This document shows, piece by piece, positions 1 to 5,544 of a DNA stretch of 7,691 nt. Under the pieces are notes generated by a model. The model worked only from the letters and a program-made list of their open reading frames with translations, was not told the DNA's origin and did no database searches. Position numbers and translations under genes: made by a program. The stretch spans positions 1 to 7,691 of the forward strand of contig CALBOT010000129.1 in the NCBI GenBank assembly GCA_937896695.1, read 5' to 3'. The stretch's first letter is position 1. The number at the start of each line of letters is the position of its first letter. Origin of the DNA: an uncultured Candidatus Nitrosopelagicus sp. GTDB taxonomy: Archaea > Thermoproteota > Nitrososphaeria > Nitrososphaerales > Nitrosopumilaceae.

Positions 1-133
1 TGTATGCAGAACCATTTGCGTTTTTTAAGACTCCGGCTTTAATGGTAACTTTTCGGGTTTCGTTGACCTTTCTTCCGTCACAACGAATTCCGTTTTCATC
101 TAATAATACAATATCTGTGTCTCTTCCACCCAT
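1..133 (-). CDS. rrp41: Exosome complex RNase PH-like subunit Rrp41 (N-terminal part, cut by window edge)
   Basis: Rrp41 is the catalytic RNase PH-type subunit of the archaeal exosome. It forms a hexameric ring with Rrp42 that degrades RNA phosphorolytically 3' to 5' in the cytoplasm. Only the first 44 codons lie in the window, from an ATG at 133. The translated start (MGGRDTDIVLLDENG) is followed by the family hallmarks IRCDGRK (residues 16-22), ETRKVTIKAGVLKNA (25-39) and GSAY (41-44), which open the first RNase PH fold. The ATG lies two bases after the rrp4 stop, so the two exosome genes are cotranscribed and probably translationally coupled. No strong Shine-Dalgarno is visible. The active-site residues lie outside the window, so catalytic competence cannot be judged. 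The assignment rests on the motif match plus the rrp4 neighbour. Confidence 0.93.
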   Translation of the reverse strand, partial: MGGRDTDIVLLDENGIRCDGRKVNETRKVTIKAGVLKNANGSAY

Positions 134-135
134 TT

Positions 136-816
136 TTATTCACTTTTTGATTCCAACATTTCATTTACTTGATCAGTTAAATTTGCAACATGTGCTTGTT
201 CTTCGATCAATTCAATTGCTTGTATCGCCTTTAATAATCCATTTGGATCTTCAGATGAGACAACAAGTAATCCATTTTGACCAATAGTAACTTGGCTGTT
301 AGTTGATGATTCAATGAGTTGTATCATTGACCCTCTTTTACCAATTAATCTAGGAACTTTATTTGGAGAAATTTTTACTAATTCTCCAGAATCAATCTTA
401 CCTAATTCACGACCACTAATTGTTATAAGAGGATCACGAGTTTTATCAAAATTTACAATTCTTGCAGCAATTAAATCACCTTTAGATAACTTTGCATTCA
501 TGTCATCAGCACTAGAAGAATAATCTCTGCCAAATACATCACTAGCTGGAAGCATTCCAACATAACAAGAATTAATGTCTGCAGTCCAAGATAACGAAGA
601 ATGTGATACAATTTTTCCAATGACCAAGTCATCATCTTTTGGAACATATCCACCTGTAAGAGGAATTACCCTAACACTTCCATCATGGACGTCAGATAAT
701 CCAACAATTGTTGAAACAATATTATCCCCAACTTGAATAGTATTCTGCTCTGCCCTGTAAGGACCAGATGTGATTACTTCGCCAGGAATTACATGGCGTT
801 TTCTATCATTACTCAT
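136..816 (-). CDS. rrp4: Exosome RNA-binding cap subunit Rrp4
   Basis: Rrp4 is a trimeric cap protein on the exosome ring. It binds RNA and feeds it into the Rrp41/Rrp42 chamber. The 226-aa product is near the usual archaeal length. It shows the N-terminal signature VIPGEVI (residues 9-15), an S1 RNA-binding domain at about 63-135 (GKIV, then the CYVGMLPASDVFGRDY stretch at 84-99, then DPLITISGREL), and a KH domain at about 145-205. The KH GxxG loop reads IGKRGSMI (158-165). The C-terminus is short and acidic. The ATG at 816 overlaps the SBDS stop as ATGA and has a GAGGT ribosome-binding site six bases upstream, which supports this start. The gene sits between SBDS and rrp41, the conserved archaeal exosome order. 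I see no missing domain. Confidence 0.97.
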   Translation of the reverse strand: MSNDRKRHVIPGEVITSGPYRAEQNTIQVGDNIVSTIVGLSDVHDGSVRVIPLTGGYVPKDDDLVIGKIVSHSSLSWTADINSCYVGMLPASDVFGRDYSSSADDMNAKLSKGDLIAARIVNFDKTRDPLITISGRELGKIDSGELVKISPNKVPRLIGKRGSMIQLIESSTNSQVTIGQNGLLVVSSEDPNGLLKAIQAIELIEEQAHVANLTDQVNEMLESKSE

Positions 817-1499
817 TTTTGTACCTCGACATTAGCAGTACCTTTTGTAATTGCACCTAGTCTGTCTATCACGTTTGGTCTTGCGGCAGCGGGTATTTCA
901 AGTATTGCTTTTAATGAGCCATTTGGTTGCCAATCTTCTTTTTTTAGACTCCCAGTGGATTTTAGTACAGTATAAGATTGAGCCACATACTGCGCTGGAA
1001 CAGATATTTCAAGAGTAATGTTTTCAGTCTTCAAGGGAATTATAGGTCTCAATTTTTCAACAATATCTTTAATTTGTTCATCAGGATTTTTGAAAGGATC
1101 TACAGATACACGTCCATCAGTCATTGCTTGTTCAATTCTTAGTGGAGGATGTGGAAGGTGTGTTTTAGGATCAACATATGTTTTAGAAATGAAAGTTACA
1201 ATTTGTTTACGTTTGTCTGAAGTCATTTTTTTTCTTTGTTCAGTGGTAAGATTTAGCTCTCCTTTTTGCATCATAATTTCAGCAATTTTTATCGTATCAT
1301 CAGTTTTGAAGACTTTAACAAGTAATTCATTTGATGCACGTGTTCCTTTTCCGGAGTTGGTGTAAATTTCGTCTGAAACAAGTATTTTTGAGATTTCAGA
1401 AATTTTACCTAATTTGTAATCAAATGCAGGATCAGGCTTTACCAAAATTTCAAATTTTTCGGCTTCATAACTATATTTGACAACTGTAACTTTATCCAT
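813..1499 (-). CDS. sbds: Ribosome maturation protein SDO1/SBDS
   Basis: This is the archaeal orthologue of the Shwachman-Bodian-Diamond protein. In eukaryotes SBDS works with the GTPase EFL1 to release eIF6 from the 60S subunit; in archaea a similar role in large-subunit maturation is inferred. At 228 aa it has the usual archaeal length. The three expected parts are visible: an N-terminal FYSH domain (about 1-85) with the KGTRAS motif at 51-56; a central helical domain (about 86-160) with the LTTEQRKKM helix (84-92) and THLPHPPLRIEQAM (113-126); and a C-terminal ferredoxin-like domain (about 161-228) containing GSLKAILEIP (194-203). The ATG at 1499 is one base inside a very short upstream region with a TATA-like box 27 nt away, so the mRNA is probably leaderless. 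It is the first gene of the exosome operon. In many archaea a proteasome alpha gene precedes it, but here rpoD diverges instead. Confidence 0.97.
   Translation of the reverse strand: MDKVTVVKYSYEAEKFEILVKPDPAFDYKLGKISEISKILVSDEIYTNSGKGTRASNELLVKVFKTDDTIKIAEIMMQKGELNLTTEQRKKMTSDKRKQIVTFISKTYVDPKTHLPHPPLRIEQAMTDGRVSVDPFKNPDEQIKDIVEKLRPIIPLKTENITLEISVPAQYVAQSYTVLKSTGSLKKEDWQPNGSLKAILEIPAAARPNVIDRLGAITKGTANVEVQK
823..827 (-). promoter_or_regulatory. Shine-Dalgarno for rrp4
   Basis: On the minus strand GAGGT lies six bases before the rrp4 ATG, inside the 3' end of the SBDS gene. It supports the ATGA-overlap start and fits translation of rrp4 from the SBDS mRNA, in contrast to the leaderless look of SBDS itself. 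Confidence 0.6.
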
Positions 1500-1523
1500 A
1501 ATGTATGGATCAAAGCATATTCG

Positions 1524-1531
1524 TATTTATT
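1524..1531 (-). promoter_or_regulatory. TATA-like box of the SBDS-rrp4-rrp41 operon
   Basis: On the minus strand AATAAATA is centred about 27-28 nt before the SBDS ATG. That is the distance expected between an archaeal TATA box and the transcription start, so transcription would begin at or next to the ATG (leaderless mRNA). It overlaps the left arm of the inverted repeat at 1527-1544. The call rests on position and base composition only. Confidence 0.5.
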
Positions 1532-1544
1532 TCTGGTGAAATAA
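1527..1544. repeat. Interrupted palindrome between divergent promoters
   Basis: TTATTTC (1527-1533) and GAAATAA (1538-1544) are perfect 7-bp inverted repeats separated by TGGT. The element lies between the TATA-like boxes of SBDS (minus) and rpoD (plus), overlapping the former. Such symmetry suits a dimeric DNA-binding protein, which would be an operator controlling one or both operons. In AT-rich DNA a chance origin is possible, and no regulator gene is in the window to point to. Confidence 0.35.
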
Positions 1545-1551
1545 GTCTACA

Positions 1552-1560
1552 TTTTTATTA
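1552..1560 (+). promoter_or_regulatory. TATA-like box of rpoD
   Basis: TTTTTATTA is centred about 30 nt before the rpoD TTG start. It would place transcription initiation within a few bases of the start codon (about 1582-1586), giving a leaderless or nearly leaderless mRNA. No Shine-Dalgarno is seen between it and the gene, which agrees. Confidence 0.45.
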
Positions 1561-1585
1561 GTACAGCCTGTTTTTTGATTAAGAT

Positions 1586-2188
1586 TTGTCTCTAGAAATT
1601 ATTAATGAAAATGAAGAAAAAGTATCTGTAAAGATTAAGGGTGTGCCACTTCAATATGCTAATGCATTAAGAAGAATATGCCTGAATGGAGTTCCAATTT
1701 ATGCTGTTGAGAGTGTAGATATTTTAGAAAACTCATCAGTATTGGCAGACGAAGGTGTTGCACATAGAGTCGGCTTAATTCCATTAAAAACAGACTTAGA
1801 ATCATCAAAAGCAGGAAATGAGAATGACAAAATCATGCTAACATTAGATTCAGGTGTTTCAGATGAGACAAGAACCATTCTTTCTGGAGATTTAAAATCA
1901 CAAGATAGTAACGTGATTCCTACATCAAATGACATACCAATTGTTACTCTTGCACCAGGTCAATCAATAAAATTTGAAGCCCATGCACGATTAGGAAGAG
2001 GAACTGAACATGCAAAATGGAATTCATCAAATGTAGTTACACTGACAGAATCAGATAAAGACGATGAAAGAATTTTAACAGTTGAATCTACAGGAGCGTT
2101 AAATCCAAAACATATCATTTTGTCAAGTGTAGACCAATTGGCAAGTAAATTATCTGAATTTAAGACCGTGATATCTGAGATAAAGTAA
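1586..2188 (+). CDS. rpoD: DNA-directed RNA polymerase subunit D (Rpo3), Fe-S-domain-less form
   Basis: RpoD is the archaeal counterpart of bacterial alpha and eukaryotic Rpb3/AC40. With subunit L it nucleates RNA polymerase assembly. The 200-aa product shows the alpha-type motif ANALRRICL (residues 25-33), DEGVAHRVGLIPL (55-67), the insert-domain segment LSGDLKSQDSNVIP (99-112), and ARLGRGTEHAKW (134-145). After HAKW there are only about 55 residues, with no cysteines, leading straight into the dimerisation helix (HIILSSVDQLASKLSEF). The ferredoxin-like Fe-S domain found in Sulfolobus-type RpoD (about 260 aa) is therefore absent. The only cysteine is C32. The start is TTG at 1586: an in-frame TAA lies two codons upstream and the N-terminus (MSLEII) aligns with the family. 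It opens the rpoD-L18e-L13-S9 block. Confidence 0.97.
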   Translation: MSLEIINENEEKVSVKIKGVPLQYANALRRICLNGVPIYAVESVDILENSSVLADEGVAHRVGLIPLKTDLESSKAGNENDKIMLTLDSGVSDETRTILSGDLKSQDSNVIPTSNDIPIVTLAPGQSIKFEAHARLGRGTEHAKWNSSNVVTLTESDKDDERILTVESTGALNPKHIILSSVDQLASKLSEFKTVISEIK

Positions 2189-2200
2189 GAGAACATATTC

Positions 2201-2210
2201 TATTATATTT
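2201..2210 (+). promoter_or_regulatory. TATA-like box before rpl18e
   Basis: TATTATATTT lies in the 44-nt gap after rpoD, centred 27 nt before the rpl18e ATG. It matches the spacing seen at the other operon-first genes, so the three ribosomal protein genes probably have their own leaderless transcript in addition to any read-through from rpoD. No Shine-Dalgarno precedes the ATG, which agrees. Confidence 0.5.
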
Positions 2211-2232
2211 GGGTAAATTGGCGATTTGACTT

Positions 2233-2580
2233 ATGGTAACACAAGCTAAAGTAAACACGCTTAAGATCCTGAAAAAAGCATCTAAAGAAAATGATGCTCC
2301 AATTTGGGCTAAAGTTGCAGACTTTGTTCAAAAATCAAGATCTAATCAAAAAATAGTAAATCTAACAAAAATTAATCAGACAACAGAAGATGGAAACGCC
2401 ATAGTGATTACTGGCAAAGTTTTAGGAACAGGGAATATTTCACATAAAGTTTCAATTTCATCATTTTCAATTTCTAACTCCGCCGCAAAAAAAATTATAG
2501 AATCAGGAGGAGAAGTCTTAAAATTTTCAGAAATGATTGAAAAATTTCCAACAGGTAAAGGAGTTAAAATAATTGGCTAA
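2233..2580 (+). CDS. rpl18e: 50S ribosomal protein L18e (eL18)
   Basis: This is a large-subunit ribosomal protein of the uL15/eL18 fold, found in archaea and eukaryotes. The 115-aa product has the typical archaeal size. Visible signatures are the N-terminal helix followed by DAPIWAKVADFVQKSR (residues 21-36), VNLTKINQTT (42-51), ITGKVLGTG (59-67), FSISNSAAKKIIESGGE (78-94) and the terminal FPTGKGVKIIG (105-115). The start is ATG at 2233, 44 nt after the rpoD stop, with a TATA-like box 27 nt upstream and no Shine-Dalgarno. Its last eight bases overlap the proposed rpl13 start, so the two are translationally coupled. The order rpoD-L18e-L13-S9 is the conserved archaeal arrangement. Confidence 0.97.
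   Translation: MVTQAKVNTLKILKKASKENDAPIWAKVADFVQKSRSNQKIVNLTKINQTTEDGNAIVITGKVLGTGNISHKVSISSFSISNSAAKKIIESGGEVLKFSEMIEKFPTGKGVKIIG
2558..2563 (+). promoter_or_regulatory. Shine-Dalgarno deciding the rpl13 TTG start
   Basis: AAGGAG lies inside the 3' end of rpl18e, nine bases before the TTG at 2573. It favours that codon over the in-frame TTG at 2627, which has no comparable motif in front of it. The nine-base spacing is the same as for rps9. Confidence 0.6.
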
Positions 2581-3067
2581 ATGGAATAATAGACGGTCTA
2601 GAACCGAACAACAAGAAGTAATTGATTTGAGTAAACCAATAGTAGTTGATGGTACAAATTTGATTGCAGGCAGACTTGCATCAAATGTTGCAAAGTTATT
2701 GAGAAAAGGAAATAGAATTACAATCGTAAATTGCGACAAGATTATGATGAGCGGAAAGAAATTTAGTATTATTGGTGAATATGAAGAGTTTTTGAAAATT
2801 AATAGTATTATCAATTACAAACATGGACCAAAACATCCAAGAAGACCAGATACAATAATTTCAAGAATGATTAGAGGGATGCTTCCATTTGAAGACAAAC
2901 CATCAGGTAAAACTGATTTTGCCAGATTAAGAACCTACATCGGAGTTCCAAAAGAAGTAAAAGGTTTAGAAAAAATTCAATTTGAAAAAGCAAAAATAAC
3001 AAAAGATTCATCACGATACACAACAATGGCAGAAATTAGTAGATACATTGGAGGAACCAACTTTTGA
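2573..3067 (+). CDS. rpl13: 50S ribosomal protein L13 (uL13)
   Basis: This is an early-assembling large-subunit ribosomal protein. The 164-aa product carries the family motifs VVDGTNLIAGRLASNVAKLL (residues 24-43), IVNCDKIMMSGKK (51-63), HGPKHPRRPDTI (84-95), RMIRGMLPFEDKPSGK (98-113) and ARLRTYIGVPKE (117-128). Archaeal L13 usually begins close to the VVDG strand, so residues 1-22 are an Arg/Lys-rich N-terminal extension here. The TTG at 2573 is chosen because a good AAGGAG site lies nine bases upstream. The alternative in-frame TTG at 2627 would give 146 aa, nearer the family norm. The start overlaps the L18e end by eight bases and the stop overlaps the rps9 start as TTGA, so the three genes form a tightly coupled unit. 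Confidence 0.96.
   Translation: MAKWNNRRSRTEQQEVIDLSKPIVVDGTNLIAGRLASNVAKLLRKGNRITIVNCDKIMMSGKKFSIIGEYEEFLKINSIINYKHGPKHPRRPDTIISRMIRGMLPFEDKPSGKTDFARLRTYIGVPKEVKGLEKIQFEKAKITKDSSRYTTMAEISRYIGGTNF
3050..3054 (+). promoter_or_regulatory. Shine-Dalgarno for rps9
   Basis: GGAGG within the final codons of rpl13 lies nine bases before the rps9 TTG. It supports the TTGA stop/start overlap as the real initiation site. Confidence 0.65.
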
Positions 3068-3513
3068 TTCCTAAAACAGAGATTTACTATGCATCAAGAA
3101 AAACATCTAGTGCACATGTTTACATTACAAAAGGCGTAGGAAAAGTTAGAATCAATAACATTCCATTAGAAATGATTGAACCGGAATCTTCAAGAGAAGT
3201 AATTCTAGCACCATTAGAAATTATTGGTGAAGAAATTAGAGATAAAGTTGATATTTCAATTAGAGTTAGAGGCGGAGGTTTTATGGGACAAGCATATGCA
3301 TCAGCAACTGCAATGTCACGAGCTTTAATTGGTTGGACAAAATCTAAAAAAGAACCAAAAGATCATCCATTTAACAAATCAACACGACAACAATTAAGAG
3401 AAAAAATTGCAGAATATGACAAATATTTGATCAGTGGCGATGCAAGAAGAAAAGAGCCAAAGAAATTTGGCGGCCCTGGTGCAAGAAGAAGAAAACAAAA
3501 ATCATACAGATAG
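3064..3513 (+). CDS. rps9: 30S ribosomal protein S9 (uS9)
   Basis: This is a small-subunit head protein whose basic C-terminal tail reaches the P-site tRNA. The 149-aa product shows the N-terminal block ASRKTSSAHVYITKGVGKVR (residues 10-29), IRVRGGGFMGQAYASATAMS (66-85) with the glycine loop, ALIGW (87-91), and the conserved C-terminus GGPGARRRKQKSYR (136-149). The family's usual GKRKTA reads ASRKTS here, a mild variation. The start is TTG at 3064, overlapping the L13 stop (TTGA) with GGAGG nine bases upstream. In many archaea rpoN and rpoK follow rps9; here the gene ends the plus-strand block and faces leuD convergently. Confidence 0.97.
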   Translation: MIPKTEIYYASRKTSSAHVYITKGVGKVRINNIPLEMIEPESSREVILAPLEIIGEEIRDKVDISIRVRGGGFMGQAYASATAMSRALIGWTKSKKEPKDHPFNKSTRQQLREKIAEYDKYLISGDARRKEPKKFGGPGARRRKQKSYR

Positions 3514-3537
3514 TCTTTTCAAAAATAGTTTTTGTAA
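3514..3537. terminator. Probable shared bidirectional terminator between rps9 and leuD
   Basis: The 24-nt convergent gap holds a small perfect hairpin: CAAAAA (3520-3525), loop TAG, TTTTTG (3529-3534). A T-run follows on either strand, and TCTTTTC precedes it on the plus strand. Archaeal RNA polymerase terminates at T-rich tracts, so this element could end transcription from both sides. It is weak in G+C, so the T-tracts are more likely than the stem to be what matters. Confidence 0.45.
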
Positions 3538-4125
3538 TTATTCAAAAATGGATATTCTAGAAGAATTTTTTTCAAAATTTTCTATTTTTGTATCTTCTTT
3601 GAGAGTAAGATCAATATCATCTAATCCTTCTAACAATCTGGTTTTCCTATGAGAATCAATTTTGAAGTTTATAGATTCATCACCAAAAATGATTGTTTGA
3701 GACTCTAAATCAAGTTCAATTTCATCTTTGAATTGTAATAATTTCTTAATATTTTCAATATCTAAAATAATTGGTAAAACGCCATTTTTGAAGCAATTAC
3801 TGTAGAAAATATCAGCAAATGAAGGAGATATGATAACATCAAAACCAAAGTCTTTCAAAGCCCAGACTGCATGTTCTCTTGACGAACCACAACCAAAATT
3901 TTCATTTGTAACAAGGATTTGAGAGGTCTTATAGTGTGAATCATTTAAAATGAAATCATCTTTTTCCTGTCCATCATGATTGAATCGCCAATCATAGAAA
4001 AGAAATTTTCCAAATCCAGATTTTGTGATTAGTTTAAGAAATTGTTTTGGAATTATTTGATCTGTATCCACATTAGCTTTATCAAGTGGAGTGATAATGC
4101 TATTAATCTTAGAAAAGGGTTTCAA
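3538..4125 (-). CDS. leuD: 3-isopropylmalate dehydratase small subunit, bacterial type (LeuD)
   Basis: LeuD with LeuC isomerises 2-isopropylmalate to 3-isopropylmalate in leucine synthesis. It supplies the swivelling domain that closes over the substrate. The 195-aa product has the bacterial length (about 200 aa) rather than the archaeal length (about 165). Motifs are NVDTDQIIPKQFLK (residues 18-31), the long bacterial-type loop SGFGKFLFYDWRF (36-48), NFGCGSSREHAVWAL (76-90), SFADIFYSNCFKNG (102-115), and the C-terminal RKTRLLEGLDDIDLTL (160-175), which is found only in the long form. The start is TTG at 4125: it abuts the LeuC stop with no gap and yields the canonical MKPFSK opening. A GAGGGA site lies about ten bases upstream. 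It is the last gene of the four-gene cluster. Bacterial-like features suggest ancient lateral acquisition (inference). Confidence 0.95.
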   Translation of the reverse strand: MKPFSKINSIITPLDKANVDTDQIIPKQFLKLITKSGFGKFLFYDWRFNHDGQEKDDFILNDSHYKTSQILVTNENFGCGSSREHAVWALKDFGFDVIISPSFADIFYSNCFKNGVLPIILDIENIKKLLQFKDEIELDLESQTIIFGDESINFKIDSHRKTRLLEGLDDIDLTLKEDTKIENFEKNSSRISIFE

Positions 4126-5535
4126 TTAACACCATTCCCTCACATCAACAAAATGACCAGCAATAGCAGATGCAGCTGCCATGACAGGACTAACAAGATG
4201 AGTTCTTCCGCCAGAACCTTGTCTTCCTTCAAAATTTCTATTAGAAGTACTAGCACAACGTTCACCCGGTTTTAAAATATCAGGATTCATTCCAAGACAC
4301 ATACTACAACCAGATTCCCTCCATTCGAAATTTGCATCTTTGAATATTCTATCTAATCCTAATTCTTCAGCTTGAAGTTTTACCATCTGTGAACCAGGAA
4401 CAACCATTGCACTAACTGCAGAATTAACTGTTTTACCCTTTACAATTTCTGCAGCATCTTTCAAATCTTCTAAACGTGCATTTGTACATGAACCAATGAA
4501 AACTCTATCAATTGGAATATCTACAATTGGAGTATCAGGTTTCAAGTCCATGTATGATAATGCTTTTTTTGCACTTTCAATTTGTATTTCATTATTGTTA
4601 CCAAATTCCTCAGGAGTAGGAACTTTACTTGTTACATCAGAAACCATTGCAGGATTTGTTCCCCAGCTCACTTGCGGTTCAATTTTTTCTACATCAATTG
4701 TAAAAGTTTTATCAAATTTTGAATTAGCATCAGTCATGAGATTATTTTTCCAATCATCAACCAGATCATCATAATTTTTTGGAGTGTATTTTCTGTTATT
4801 GAGATAATCAAAAGTTTTCTCATCAGGAGCAATTAATCCAGCTCTTGAACCTGCTTCAATAGACATGTTACAGATGGTCATTCGTTGTTCCATAGACAAA
4901 TCACTGATTGCATCACCACGATATTCTAACACATGACCCGTGCCTCCGTCAGTTCCAATTTGTTTGATAATACTTAGAATTATGTCCTTAGATGTTACTG
5001 CAAATGAGTTTTTACGCTTTCCCGTTGCTAAAATTTCAAACGTTTTAGGTTTTTCAAGCCAAAGAGTTTGAGTTGCAAGAGTATGTTCAACCTCGCTAGT
5101 TCCAATTCCAAACGCAAATGCACCAAATGCGCCTTGTGTAGAGGTGTGACTATCACCGCATACTATTGTACTTCCAGGCAAGGTAATTCCTAATTGTGGA
5201 CCTATTACATGAACAATTCCTTGATTAGGATCGTTGATTCCAAATAGCTTTATTCCGAAATCTTTACAATTTTTTTCTAGAGTTTTGATTTGTGTTGATG
5301 AAGTTTCATCAATCATAGGTAAGCTCCTATCAGTGGTAGGTACATTATGATCAATTGTGGCAACAGTTAGATCAGGACGACGAACTTTTCTATTATTAAC
5401 TCGCAATCCATCAAAAGCTTGGGGAGATGTTACTTCATGAATTAGATGACGATCAATGTAAATTAATGAAGGTTCATCATCTCTTTCAACTACAACATGA
5501 GAATTCCAAATTTTCTCAAATAATGTTTCAGTCAT
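4126..5535 (-). CDS. leuC: 3-isopropylmalate dehydratase large subunit, bacterial type (LeuC)
   Basis: This is the [4Fe-4S] catalytic subunit of isopropylmalate isomerase in leucine synthesis. At 469 aa it matches bacterial LeuC (about 466 aa) rather than archaeal forms (about 420). Visible motifs are the N-terminal TLFEKIWNSHVV (residues 4-15), YIDRHLIHEVTSPQAFDGL (26-44), VATIDHNVPT (58-67), VCGDSHTSTQGAFGAFAFG (125-143), GTDGGTGHVLEYRG (194-207), and cluster ligands C350 (IGSCTN), C410 and C413 (SGCSMCLGMN). NRNFEGRQG (432-440) and RTHLVSPVMAAASA (444-457) close the protein. Nothing essential is missing. The ATG at 5535 is nine nt after the preceding small-subunit stop, and the stop directly abuts leuD, so it is cotranscribed with both. 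It requires Fe-S cluster assembly in the cytoplasm. Confidence 0.97.
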   Translation of the reverse strand: MTETLFEKIWNSHVVVERDDEPSLIYIDRHLIHEVTSPQAFDGLRVNNRKVRRPDLTVATIDHNVPTTDRSLPMIDETSSTQIKTLEKNCKDFGIKLFGINDPNQGIVHVIGPQLGITLPGSTIVCGDSHTSTQGAFGAFAFGIGTSEVEHTLATQTLWLEKPKTFEILATGKRKNSFAVTSKDIILSIIKQIGTDGGTGHVLEYRGDAISDLSMEQRMTICNMSIEAGSRAGLIAPDEKTFDYLNNRKYTPKNYDDLVDDWKNNLMTDANSKFDKTFTIDVEKIEPQVSWGTNPAMVSDVTSKVPTPEEFGNNNEIQIESAKKALSYMDLKPDTPIVDIPIDRVFIGSCTNARLEDLKDAAEIVKGKTVNSAVSAMVVPGSQMVKLQAEELGLDRIFKDANFEWRESGCSMCLGMNPDILKPGERCASTSNRNFEGRQGSGGRTHLVSPVMAAASAIAGHFVDVREWC

Positions 5536-5544
5536 TTATTGAAT

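Noticed and set aside
1018..1365. Plus-strand 115-codon open frame opposite SBDS
   Set aside because: Antisense to conserved SBDS, hydrophobic pseudo-protein composition, no ribosome-binding site or promoter.
1699..2196. Two minus-strand open frames of 78 codons opposite rpoD
   Set aside because: They lie wholly or almost wholly antisense to conserved rpoD motifs and have no independent support.
3434..3652. Plus-strand open frame of 72 codons crossing the end of rps9 into the leuD region
   Set aside because: It overlaps rps9 in another frame and leuD on the opposite strand, both clearly conserved, and its translation resembles no family.
4496..4774. Plus-strand 92-codon open frame inside leuC
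   Set aside because: Antisense shadow of a well-conserved gene; low-complexity Ser/Phe/Ile translation typical of reversed AT-rich codons.
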